In this document: in pieces, positions 23,138 to 34,032 of the stretch
Layout of the letters: each line of letters opens with the position of its first letter
Numbering within the stretch: the first letter of the stretch is position 1
NCBI GenBank assembly: GCA_009761415.1
Contig: QUOL01000001.1
Coordinates: 3,038,001 to 3,102,000, forward strand
From: Sarcomyxa edulis
Taxonomy: Eukaryota > Basidiomycota > Agaricomycetes > Agaricales > Mycenaceae
Direction of reading: 5' to 3'
DNA: 64,000 nucleotides
Program-made: the position numbers and the translations under genes
Notes under the pieces: generated by a model
What the model was told of the DNA's origin: nothing
Seen by the model: only the letters and a program-made list of their open reading frames with translations
The model's database searches: none

Positions 23138-25238
23138 CTACTCCCCAAACCTAGCCACTGACAGCGGCAACTGTGCTCCCAGCTCGAATTTGCCTTTGAT
23201 AAATGGCCTCGTCGCAATCGCATTGAACTTGTCGATCTCGATCCCTTCCACCTCTCCAAAGACGAAGTGAGGTAACAGAGTGGCGATGAAGACTTTCATT
23301 TCCAATATGCTGAACTTGGATCCGGGGCATGAATGTGGACCGAGGGAAAATGTCATTAGGTTTACTAGACCTGGATGAGCGGGTGATCGAGCAGATTCAG
23401 GTAAGTCAGCCCAGCGGTCAGGGCTGATAGGCGTTATCAAGCATGAGTATCAGCATGTCAACGTCCAAGGATGTGTAACTCACTTGAATATCCGAGCGTC
23501 CTTACCCCAAACATCTTCACTGAAATTGAGGCCTTCGATAGGAACATGCACATAACTACCCTTGCGAATGGAAATGAAGCCACCCTTCTGCACGACCGTC
23601 CCATCTCGTAAAATGACGGGGTCCGAAACTGGTATGAGATCATCCGAAGTGGCCTCCCGAATGGTACCATGCACTGGGGGAGATAACCGTAGTGTTTCGC
23701 GAACGACAGCGTCTAGGAAGGGTAACGCGTCCAGGGAATCGATTTTCGCCGATGGGCTCCAGCTCGAAGGCAGCATTTCTACAAAGCCAGAGTCGCGAGA
23801 ATGCGGAAGTTTGGGTTCACGGAGAGAGATTATCTCATCACGGAGACGAGTTTGGATATCGGGAAATTGGGCTAAATGATGTAGACAATATGAGATAGCA
23901 AGAGATGTTGAGTCAGACCCGACGAAAAGGAATGTAGAGAGTTGGTCAAATAGTTCGGCGTCTGAGAGACGCTTGGAAGGATCGGTTGAAAGGTTAGATT
24001 TAACTAGATGGTCACTTCAGGCTGTCAACTCATAGAGAAGATCAAAGTATTGTACGAACTGAGTAGACTGAGAATATCTTTGTCGTCGTTGGCCTTCTCC
24101 GCCAGAATTGCGGCCTTTTTGTCGGCCACAAGCCTCTTCCCTGCTGAACGAATAATACGTTGAGAACGTTGTGTAGTCTTATATCCTTCGTTGGGCTGCA
24201 AGAACGGGAGATATAAACATAAATAGAATGTCCCTTGGATGCACACAACGTACCCACAACCATTCGATACATGGCAAGAACAAGGAAACAAGTCCTTTCA
24301 GTCCAGGACCTTTATCAGCAACATTGAACATCTTGCGATATGCGATATAGACTTCTTCGGTTTCGTCGTGGAGAGCGTGAAACGTATAATCAAACGCTGC
24401 GAGCCCAGTCACGTCAAATGCTGCCCGAGAAATCCAATGAGAGACATCGATGGTAGATTGCGACGACGAAAGGGAGATGAGTTCATCCCAACGATCACGA
24501 AGTTCTTCAGCCTTTTGATAGAATATAGGTGCCATCGCTTTCACAGCATGCGTTGTGAAGGCTGGGAGAATTAGTTTTCGCTGAGGTGTTGATTGCATGT
24601 CAGACAGAAGTTTGAAGAGTGACTCAAAGTCATTTCACCTGATTGCGATGCTCCACGCCTGCTGTTCCGAAGATACCTAGTGGCAAAATTATCAGTACGA
24701 TGGACGACATCATGAGTCTGATTGCGCGGACCCTGTCCCAGTAATCGACATAGAAGTGTGCGCGTCTGCCACGGTTTCTCGTATACAGGTGAGCTGAGAA
24801 CATGAGACACAACCCGAAAGTCAAACGACATCAACCGGTAGTCGTGCTAGATACACGTATCAATAAGCAGGATGTAGATCGACGATAAACAGACACACCC
24901 TTCCAAACCCGTGAAACCTGAATGTCTTTCCAAATTTTGCGACCCACTCTGAATGCGTATTGGGTGAGATACTGGGACTATCGGATATATTAGCTTTCGC
25001 AGCAGTGCTAAGGGGACAGAGTATTCGGGACTCGGACATACTCCATGATGTCACGAAAATGATTCATGAACGGGGAAGCCTTGGGACCCGGCAAGTTCTT
25101 GAGAGGGTCAAGTATTGGAGCGATCAAGAGCATTTTGATGAGCCATACAACGACTCTGGCTAGCAAAAGCAAGAGCACCACGAGACTAGCTTTGCCGAGC
25201 AGCAGGACCATGGTCTTGAGGTTGTATGGCAACATCAT
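23138..25238 (-). CDS. Cytochrome P450 monooxygenase
   Basis: Membrane-bound heme-thiolate monooxygenase. Eight exons: 25042-25238, 24899-24977, 24732-24846, 24639-24676, 24254-24580, 24060-24195, 23484-24003, 23138-23423 (565 residues, all phases agree). A hydrophobic N-terminal anchor (residues about 10-40) is followed by the proline-rich hinge LKNLPGPK. Conserved parts are in order: WxxxR-like EHRNQRKLILPAF across a join, the I-helix oxygen-binding segment FVGSDSTS, the K-helix ExxR as ETLR, FNPDRW across a join, and the heme loop FSLGPHSCPG, whose Cys is the iron ligand. The substrate and CYP family number cannot be read from sequence alone. No biosynthetic partners lie next to it, so a lone xenobiotic or fatty-acid role is as likely as a pathway role. 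Confidence 0.92.
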
Positions 25239-25792
25239 GGTGTACGACGGGTACTGCTAGACAATAGCAGTAAGGGACGGTTCAGTTCGAGGGATGTGGG
25301 GGGAGAAAAGCGGAGAGAAGCAAACAGAAGATGGGAGTCCAACTTGAAGGGCCGATCAGTCCGTTTCGGGTAAGTATGTTCGTAGGCTTATCGTATCTCC
25401 CACGCTCTACTTAGATCAAAGGGAGTTCCAAATCCGGCCTATGCTTTGTATTATCTGCGTACCTTGTGTCTCACTCAGTACAAGGTCAGGACAGGTAAGG
25501 GTAAACTTCATGTTACGGGTACTTCTTTGCAGGCAGTGAATTGCATGTATGACCCAGAGCCACTGTACGTAACATGTCATTCAAGGGGAAAATAGCGAAC
25601 AACTGAGGTATCTGAAGGGGGGAATCGTATACATATCCGGGCCTGAAACTACCAGTATTTTCACCGACGTCCGTCGCGTCCAGCGTCTCGACAGACCGAT
25701 CAATGACAGCCGCGTCGAGGCTAAGTATCTCATTTTTACCAGGCTACGATCCGTGCCCATATCGTATTGCACTGTTTTGAATAATTATTATC
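25239..25792. other. Promoter side of the P450 gene
   Basis: About 550 bases between the P450 start and the tRNA gene. No coding frame is supported. Confidence 0.4.
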
Positions 25793-25896
25793 GCCTGCCT
25801 AGCTCAATCGGATAGAGCGTCAGACTCTTATATAGAGTTCAGGTGAATTCACTTCATGTGATCTGAAGGCTGCGAGTTCGACCCTCGCGGTGGGCT
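25793..25896 (+). tRNA. tRNA-Lys(CUU) with a 30-nt intron
   Basis: Cloverleaf read by eye. Acceptor stem GCCTGCC pairs with GGTGGGC (25889-25895, with two G-T pairs). The D arm is GCTC...GAGC. The anticodon stem is TCAGA (25820-25824) with TCTGA (25862-25866), and the T arm is GCGAG-TTCGACC-CTCGC. The 7-base anticodon loop becomes CTCTTAA after removal of the intron at 25831-25860, which sits one base 3' of the anticodon, the standard eukaryotic nuclear position. Anticodon CTT is at 25827-25829. CCA is not encoded, as expected for a nuclear tRNA. Confidence 0.93.
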
Positions 25897-26057
25897 ATAG
25901 TCTCATTTTTTTTGGCTTTTGTATTTCGAGTTGGGACATCTATTCTATGTTCGGAGGGCAGGATGCACAAAGACTATAAGATGTGAGTAGATCGAATAAG
26001 AAACATCGTGGTTCACAATCAAAAAGTATACAAGATAAGAGAACAAGATGTGTATCT

Positions 26058-28581
26058 CTACTGGCCATCCCTCTGAGCAATGGCGATGGTCGCAAAATTG
26101 GTCGCGATAATCTCGATGTCGGAGTCCGAGTCATCGTAACGAGCTTTACGTGATGGTATTGGTAGGCGCGAAAGACCAGGCGTGCCGGTGGTGACAGACA
26201 ACTCGGATGCACACGGTAGTGGGAGGGATTGTGGAGAATCTAAGTCACTCATGAGCGAGCTTCCAAATAAGAGAGGCTGTCCACATGCATACGTACCTCT
26301 TGGCTTCCCAGCAGCCATCCGGCTCAGCGTCATTACAGGCGTTTCTGGCTCAGCTTGAGTTGGCGGGGCCTTTGGGGTTCGAACAGTAAACAAGGGTACG
26401 AGACGGCTTTTACAAACGCCACAACCTTGGAGCAAGATGGAGTAAACGTGTGGAAGATGGATCTAGAGACGATAGGAGTGTGAGAGGAAATTCATCTAAC
26501 TCACCGAATCTGTCCACTTGAATCGAGTTGGAGTATCGACCGTATCTGTCATTGCAAAAACCATCAGATCTCTTCAAATAACGAATACAGTGATTCTTTT
26601 GCGCCGTACATCTTCGTGCAGCCTTGGCATTCTATTCCAATCCCGCGAACACATTGAAAGACGATCAGCCAAGTACCACCATAAAAACTGGTAAAAATAA
26701 ATAGCTCACCCCATTGATAAGGATACGATATCTCATAGTCATGCCTGGTCTGAAGAGTGGACACCATATAATTCAACTTGATCAGTGTATCTATATGGAA
26801 TTTCTGGGCAAAAATACGCACGGTAACCTCGATGTCCGGTCGCTTTCGCATTACTTTTTTGGCCCTAGTGAGTGAACCAAATGAAAACCGAGAAAGATTA
26901 GAATGACTTTCGACGACGAAGGAGCTTGCAAGAATAGGACAAATGACCGAGAACGACCGAGGGAAGCCACGCCCAACTTACCATGCATTCCAGAGTTTAC
27001 CGTGGTTTTCTTTCGGATCTTCGTCAATTGTCCAGCATGCCAAATGACACATCTCATGAGAGAGGGTGTTTCGGATACGCTCTGCCAGTGCGTGTCAACA
27101 TGGTAGCATGAGTCGTGATGTATAGAGAGACAAACCATCAGAGTCCAATACTTTCTCCGCGAGCTCAATCTCAGTAGTCTGAGCTCCATCCGCAGTCCTA
27201 CAGATGCATAGACGCACGAATGAATAAGCGGCAGTATGAAGTGAAGAGGATAATTGAGGATGCCCGACCGATGCCATTTCGCTCTACCAGCAGTAGTCAA
27301 CAACCTCTTATTCCACTTCAGCTCCGTCGACGCTGGCAGTTTGTCCCCGAATACTGTATGATTTAGATCAATAAACAGTGACTGAGCGTAATCTTGTAAA
27401 CGAGATTTCTCGGCTCGCTCCAAGGCTTTTTTGGACAAGGCACGGGGCTTCCTTGTAGATTTTGGCCTTGAGTTTGGCTTTGTGCCGGAAGGAGTCGAGG
27501 GTCCTGGGGTATTTGTGGTATCAGAGTTATGGGAGATGTTATCTTGACGCGTACTTGAGGGGGTCCGGTGTGCTGTGAGGGATAGAATGTCCGCAGATGA
27601 TCCTGAACGTATCCTCTTAGGTGTGTTCGGTATTGGAGAGTTCACCGCAGATTCGTTGATGCGGATTGGTTTCCAGGATCCTTTGGGATCGTTACTATAG
27701 GTACATATTAGAGACATAGATGCAATAGTTAACAAGCACTGACAGTATCAAGATCGACTCATCGTTCACATCATCATCCTCGTATAGAGGAAAAAAGGAT
27801 TTCGGAGGCGAAGCCTTGACTTTACCCTTACCTTTGATTCTTGTTTTCGATTTCGACAGTTTCGGAGGCACATCACTATCCGAGGAGAGTTCTATGACAT
27901 CACTGAGAGAAGGTAAGGCAGGTCGATTCTGAGAAATAGGAACTGGTTGGGCCTCTTTATCCGAGTCCTCTTCAGAACTCGTCTGAATGATCCGCCGCGA
28001 GCGAGGTGTCTGCTTGCGATTCATCTTTGTACGGGCTTTAGAGGCAAGAGGCGTGCTGTATACACAGTTACAGCTCAAAAGACGATTCACAAATCTTGTT
28101 GTGATGGTACACAGACCTGATTGGTTCACTGCGAGCTTCCCCTACATCCTTGCGTGATGGATTTGCATTGCCAGAGATAGTCAGGAAAGGATCGTCTAGT
28201 TGCGTTGCCTTGAAGTCCTCACTACACAGTACAGCTAAATTAAGAGTCATCCATTAGATCGTCCATGTTTGTCACGTACACATCTTGCTCTTCGCCCGAA
28301 GATATCTCAATAACATCCATGAGTCGATTCTCTTTGTCTCCATATCCCCATGGTTCTGAGTCCTCGGAATTGTTTCGATACCTAAGACTAATGATCAGTA
28401 AGCCTCATATATTGCGTGAGTCAACGTACTTGAGCCTTTCCTCTTCGCTGTCTGGAACAATCTCGAGTTCTTCGTCCCTCCTGGCCTTTTTTTGAGACGG
28501 ACTCGTGTTTGCTGACGCAGGAGAATTCAGCACTAAGGAAGACACTCTGTGTAGTACGCGAGCATTCTTCTGTCCCGACAT
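26058..28581 (-). CDS. SprT-like metalloprotease, GCNA-type, with SUMO-interaction-like motifs
   Basis: Probable protease for DNA-protein crosslinks. Thirteen exons: 28430-28581, 28280-28381, 28117-28221, 27744-28055, 27269-27694, 27136-27197, 26982-27081, 26822-26864, 26710-26749, 26610-26631, 26505-26545, 26312-26425 approx, 26058-26254 approx (571 residues). The N-terminal half is acidic and disordered, with EIVPDSEEE, DVIEISSGEEQ and DVIELSSDSD, which resemble SUMO-interaction motifs. The SprT domain follows: LNHTVFGDKLP, ELKWNKRLLTTAGRA, the zinc site TLSHEMCHLACW with HExxH, HGKLWNAW, then a zinc-ribbon-like end WECQGCTKIYGRYSNSIQ and FGCGVCKSRLVPLF. The short exons are supported because each join restores a family motif. 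The second-to-last intron (about 26255-26311) is 57 nt and stop-free, so its removal rests on splice signals only. It lacks the HMG box of some GCNA relatives. Confidence 0.85.
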
Positions 28582-29081
28582 TGAAATCCAGATACGAGAG
28601 GGAAGTATCAGCAAGAGAAGGAAGAAAGAGGAGATGAACACGGAAGGTCAACCAACGCGATTGGTTCACGTGACTGACGCGACTCGACGCGTCGTCGCGT
28701 CGCGTCTCTCAGTGCCTCATGGTATGTAGATACTCGATCGATACATTTACATTTACATATACATATATATGGATACAATAAGCAAGCTACTGGTACATCA
28801 GATAGGAACATTCAGAATCAAATGTTCACTAAACACAGATAGATATTCAGTCCGGCGAACCACTAGAGTGCGCATAGCAATATTACATCGCGTCACAACC
28901 AAACCACCCGGCTGATGACAAATCAAGCCAAATTCCGGAAGAGAAAAGGAACGCTGTGCATTCGAAATCGGATTGAAGACGCGATGAAGAGCCGAGGGGT
29001 TGGTGACGATTGGGGAACTCGAATGCAGAGTCGAGCGCGACGCAACCTATGAGGAAAAAGAAAGTAAGAATGCATGCATTG
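28582..29081. other. Upstream region of the SprT-like gene
   Basis: About 500 bases, including a T/A-rich run of CATTTA/CATATA units near 28741-28770. Nothing coding is supported. It may contain the promoter of the SprT-like gene and the 3' flank of the doubtful frame beyond it. Confidence 0.4.
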
Positions 29082-29460
29082 CTAGCGTATAGAGCACTTG
29101 ATCACCAGGCCCGATATGAGTCTGAAGCAACAACAACTAATGGTTGCACACCCGATATGATCGCCCATGACCACATCTCCACCTAAACTCTCTCGCGCGC
29201 AGACTTCCTCGTAGTCCTCGTAGTCGCTGTCAGTACTGCAACAATCATCGTCTTCATCATCGCTGAGCATAGTCTCTATGGGAGAGACCCTTGGAGCGTA
29301 GGGAGCAACAGATGCAGTTTGAATATATCTGTTCGTTGTGCAATTGATAGTCCCGTTAGCAGGGAGAACAGACCAGGGGTCGCTGGTCGCAGAATAGGCA
29401 GTAGGGTTCGCGGTGTGGAGTTGACAGTTTTGGCAGAAGTGGGCTGAGTAAAGTTCGCGA
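29082..29460 (-). CDS. Possible small protein with two Cys pairs and an acidic run
   Basis: The minus strand is open from about 29460 to TAG 29082-29084. It reads ...YSAHFCQNCQLHTANP..., a CxxC pair, later an acidic block (LSDDEDDDCCSTDSD) and a Cys-rich end (ATISCCCFRL). The only ATG in frame lies at 29270, so the upstream part would have to be an exon joined to something further 5'. I recognise no family. Length of about 126 codons without a stop is modest evidence for coding. Confidence 0.3.
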
Positions 29461-30780
29461 CGGAGTTAGGATTGACCCTAGTCCTAGTGGTGTATTGACG
29501 TCCGGACAGTTTATCAACAGAGGTTTGGGAGGAAATTCAGGAACTTATGGGCTAGGAATTTATCAACAATAACACAATTGCCCCCAGCCCCTAACTTACC
29601 GTCCTTATCACATCACTTTGACCCAGGGAGGTCACAACCAGTACTTCAAGAGAGCTGACATGCCAGCTTCTTCCTGAAGAAAACAAATACTTGTCTATTG
29701 TGTCTCTGGGGACGTGTCACGGATTTTCGTGTGCAGAGACACACAAGGTCTCCAAGGGAAAGTAATGGTGCACACAGATGAAGAATAAGAGCTCGCCATC
29801 CAGCTATAGCCCGCTCGTCGTCAAGAAATATAGGTACGCACTAGTATGAACATAGTACAACGTCTGCATCGATAATGGTGGTGCAGCCTGATATAGGTGG
29901 AACAAGCCCTCAGCTAGAGCCTAGTATGAGTACGAAGCTGCTCAAAAGCAGAAAGAACCCTATAACAGGTGGGACACGGTGATGTCGGGCAACCAATTGA
30001 TGCCAATGGACTTCTGTGAAAAGAATGGATGCGCGACCGTGAGGACAAAAATCGGAGGAAACCATGAGATAATGATTGAATCACCGAAATGGAGCTAAGA
30101 TAATCCCGCCCGTGAGTTGATCTGCATGGGGAGAGGCTATGTCCATGCGTATGTATCTGGGGAATCCTAGTTAAATGACAATTTGGTTATGAGAAAGACC
30201 TCGGGAGTGATGGAAGAATTTGAGTCCACGAATCCGAGTCCTGGAATGAAACGACGCCAACAGTATGATCAACCTCCCAAACACGATTCCGAAAGTGATG
30301 GGATAGGTCTGAATCTCTGGTTTCAAGTCGACGGGCCCAAGGTTGAACGTTGATAGATAGTGATAGATGGTTGGTGATATGTAGATTTTTCGCGCAGGCA
30401 GCCGCAGATATCGATCATGAAATGATCGACATGTATACAAGACGTCTGAGGACCATCGAAGAAAAATATGAAACTGATTCTATCGAGGCATAAGTCGCTC
30501 AACTAAAATCCGATATCATTGACGAAGACCAGCCGACGTACACAACGCATACAAGAAAAAACTGTAGAGTACTGCAAGCATGGCCAGACCGGACGACATT
30601 ACAGCGAGTTATTTTCCCTTGCGGGGTGAGAGGAAAGGAAAAAGAAACCCGGGATCAATACAATACTCGAAATGAAGGCTCTAGCGCAGAATGGAATGAA
30701 CGGAAAGGGGTATCATGAAAAAGCGTGAACGTAAACGAAACGAAAACATATCAAAGCATGTCCGAAAGTCCAGTCTGAAC
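29461..30780. other. Gene-poor stretch
   Basis: About 1.3 kb in which I see no supported gene, RNA or clear repeat. An 89-codon minus-strand frame (30171-30440) has no recognisable features. The right end should contain the 3' untranslated region of the first alanine-rich gene. Confidence 0.4.
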
Positions 30781-32077
30781 TTAGAACGAGCTTCGGGAGA
30801 GTTCGAAGCGTTTGCCCTTTCCGTTCTTTGCGCCCTTGGCAGCGGCACCCTTGCCTGCAGTTGCGGCAGCAGAGGTAGCGGCGGCAGCAGCAGCAGCAGT
30901 TGCGTTCGACGCAGCAGCAGCACCGCTGTCGGAGACAGTGAACTATATACAGAGGTTAAGATCGGATCATCATGAATAGATGGAGAAAAGCTCACGTAGA
31001 CAGCATCATCGAGGGATCCGTGTTGAGCAATGGGTACAAGAACCGGTTGGTGGTTGGCAGCAGTGTTGATGGAAGAAAGTTTGTAGACTCCAGCGGGCAA
31101 TCCAGCGGTGACATCGGCAGTAAGTTGACCGTTTACTGCAGCAGCGTTGAGACCCTTGAAGAAGGCGAATTTCGTGGGGTCAGTCGGTGTGGTCTGGTCG
31201 AGGGCACTCAATGTCTCGACGACAACGTGCGAGTGACCAATGATCTGTCCAGCCGAGTTCAACTGCTGGGGAGCAGCGAAGTAGTTCTCCTCGGCGTTTA
31301 CGAAGTTACCTATGCGAGGTGTTAGCAAAACAAGCTAGATTGAGATGGACGCGGAAGCCATTACCTGTCTCCATGTTTGCGATGGCCATTGTGATTGTGA
31401 ACGCAGTGTTGGCTGCAATGGTGTCGCCGTTTGCGGGGTTGACGAATTTGGCGGAAGGCATAGCGGTAGTTGCTGGGATCTGACCCATTGGTGCCGGGTT
31501 GCAACTTCCTAAAAAGTCCCAAATAGAAGTCAGAAACAAGACGTTTTCCAATTGAGACATGTAAATATACCAGCTGTGATCTGCTTTCCGTTGGTGATGG
31601 TCTGGCCGGCACAGAAGTTGATGAAATTGTTCGTGGAGGTCAACGAAGCAACTTGACCAGCAGCAGGTACATCCTGACCGTCGTCGGCGAAGCCGGTGGC
31701 AATGACCGAGGGGTCCAAAGTCAATGAAGATTGGATGTCTCCGTTGTTCGAGGTGGCGGTGGCGGCGGAATTGCCAGTAGCAGTAGAGTTGGCAGCAGCG
31801 GCACCGGCAGCAGCACCAGCAGCACCAGCAGCGGCACCAGCAGCCTGATAAATAACAAACAAGATGAGCGTCGAATTGTATTGTAGCCAACGGATGCAAT
31901 ACTTACCGCGGCACCCTTTCCTGCATTGTTGGCGCCCTTGGCGGCAGCAGCGCCCTTAGCAGCGGCACCGTTGTTCCCTTGACCGAACTTCTGACCGAAA
32001 CCACCCTTTCCTTGTTGGGCAGGTGCAGCGGCAGCAGCCATAGCGAGGGCGAGAGCGACAAAGATTGAGCACTTCAT
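30781..32077 (-). CDS. Secreted alanine-rich protein, paralogue 1
   Basis: Five exons, 31907-32077, 31571-31844, 31365-31508, 30996-31309 and 30781-30942, give 354 residues. A signal peptide (MKCSIFVALALAMAAAAA) is followed by a Gly/Ala/Lys-rich arm and then the shared core from DIQSSLTLDPSVIATGFADD through NNFINFC, SCNPAPMGQIPATTAMP, NYFAAPQQLN, IIGHSHVVVE, FFKGLNAAAVNG and HGSLDDAVYFTV. An Ala/Lys tail ends in ELSRSSF. The core carries conserved Cys (NFC, SCNP) and His (GHSHV, ANHQP, QHGS) that could bind metal or form a fold. I do not know a function. From memory, database copies are sometimes mislabelled as a ribosomal protein; nothing here looks ribosomal. It shares the core, intron positions and TATA spacing with the genes at 34.0 and 38.4 kb. 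Confidence 0.85.
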
Positions 32078-33484
32078 TGTAGAAATTTCGAGTACGTGAA
32101 GGTGTAAGGTCGGTAAAGAATGGATTTAAGGAGTCAAGGGAGGAGACACCAGGTCAAGTCGTTGAGTATGGATATTAGGACTAGCCGAGGCAACGATCGC
32201 TGATCGCTGGAAGAATGAGCGAGAAAGAGGAGGTAGGAGGGAAGGAAGAAAGGTGACGAAGGGTGAGGAAAAAAAGGGGACAACAATGGGTTGCAGTTTA
32301 TATACGGGGCAGGGGACATCCATTCTGATGGACAACCGTCACTCACGGTTCCTCTCGGGCGTTTTTCTCCACGGTAGTCAAGGAACACCCTTTGAGTTCA
32401 TTTTTATCCTCCAATCATCTCCCATTCATCCCAGTTCTGTTTTTAACCCTCGAAAAGTCATTGTAATCGAGAGGTGGAATAGAGGAGAACGAGTTTATTC
32501 TCTTCTATTCCAGTTCTCGACTTGTTCTTGCATGGCTCGAAAACAATGTGAGTGGCACAACCTCGTAGATCGACCGCCATCCCCGCCGCTCGAAATATCA
32601 CTCCATCGGCTGATGGACATGCACATGTAACCTATCAACAGCCGTTGCGAATTATGTTTGGTCCTTCCCAGCAAGACAAACCCTGATCGATACTCTTTCA
32701 AAAATACCTCACCGGCGACTCTGAATGTGCAGAGCCTGAGGAAGACAGCCAGCGCACTCTCGAAACCTCGCTGTGTACACCAACTGACAGTAAGTGATCT
32801 TTCATCTCTACAGAAATCAACCTGTCAAATGGTCAACATCCAGCGCTCCACAATCAAAACCGACATTACAGGGGATTGGTCTCATCATCCAATCAATCAC
32901 TCTCGCAAAACACCCTCATTTCAGCTCGCCATCAATTGGCCAATCATGTAGAGGTGAACGTGACTTGCTTTCCAATATAATTATAAAGGTATAGCGCGTA
33001 TCCTCCGAGTCGTACCCCGTTCCCATTCCACTGTCACGACGGTCACCCAACCAACACTCAGTACTCAACATTCATTATCACGATCGTGCACGTTGAGTGC
33101 ACACCCCTTCGTACTTTGTCTATATCGGTTGACGCGTAATTATCGCCTCGGGAGTCGCGTAAGATTCGAGTGAGTTATTCAAGTTCCCCTCGGTTTCTTT
33201 CCGTATCTGACCGTCATTCACCGAATCCCATCTCCCAATAATACCTCTTCCACCACGGTTTCGAAACGCCGCTGCATGGAAGGATGAAGGCTTGCACATA
33301 GTGTGTATACCATTCGCTTGAATAATTCGCCTACGAGGCTTCACTACTCAAGACGCCCCGATAGCACCGAACAAAAACCCCGAAGATGATGCAAAGACAG
33401 ACCCAACCGTTGGTACAAGCTGGCGTTCAATCCAGCAACGAAGATAAAACGAACCGAGAACGCCGGTGCGTTCTCTATTACTTA
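32078..33484. other. Intergenic region upstream of alanine-rich paralogue 1
   Basis: About 1.4 kb. The first 250 bases hold the promoter and leader of paralogue 1. Beyond about 32400 only short frames exist on either strand and none carries recognisable features. Confidence 0.4.
32297..32304 (-). promoter_or_regulatory. TATA box of alanine-rich paralogue 1
   Basis: On the minus strand this reads TATATAAA, about 220 bases upstream of the ATG at 32077. A matching element lies about 190 and 212 bases upstream of the other two paralogues, which supports it. Confidence 0.45.
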
Positions 33485-33868
33485 TCAAACAATTCTAACT
33501 TCCATGAAGGAAGCCCTGGTCATGTTACATGTTTTGATGTATGTCGTTACTCTGTCTCTGCGACCTCCAGCAAGCTCCATACGATAGCCTACACAATTAC
33601 TTCTTAGAGGTCGTAACAAGTCGTTACCAGCACGTTGCGGGGTGATAATGAGTCTAAATAAATCGCAGTTATTTTCAGCTGCATCACTCGTGTCCTCGAA
33701 ACCTACAACCATGGCGTAAACCTGAGCACGCCCTCTAATCTCCCTGATGTCCCGCACAGATCCATAGGACATACCCTCCCAAAGATCAAGATTTGGAATC
33801 CCAAAATAATCATTCCAATGATCTATCAGAACCACTGAACTATATATACAACACTTACGCCCGAACAC
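33485..33868 (-). pseudogene. Possible gene remnant or small unannotated gene
   Basis: A 127-codon minus-strand frame. Its middle (about 33630-33830) reads like a real exon: HWNDYFGIPNLDLWEGMSYG, then VRDIREIRGRAQVYAMVVGF and EDTSDAAENN. It is preceded by a plausible intron: donor GTAAGTGTTG at about 33856 and acceptor CTGATAG before ATCATTGG. I do not recognise the family, and I find neither a convincing start exon nor a convincing end (the frame continues into basic, low-information sequence). It is therefore described as a remnant rather than a confident gene. Confidence 0.3.
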
Positions 33869-34032
33869 CTGTAGTACAATATATGTAAGGCTCTAAAAGG
33901 AGCGTCGCTCATTAATCCAAGCTCGGAATCAAGGTCACCAGAGAACAGGTATCAGCGGGAAAAAAATAATAAGTTAAATGCAAATCTTCCAGGGGTCATC
34001 ATATTCGTTCGTCGTCGTCACGAGCGAGGATT

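Noticed and set aside
24239..24574. 111-codon plus-strand frame within the P450 gene
   Set aside because: Antisense to a P450 exon with clear family motifs on the other strand.
30171..30440. 89-codon minus-strand frame
   Set aside because: No recognised features, no upstream or downstream exons and amino-acid content like random sequence.
33607..33625. GGTCGTAACAAGTCGTTAC looks like the conserved 3' end of small-subunit rRNA
   Set aside because: Only a short chance resemblance; no rRNA sequence surrounds it.
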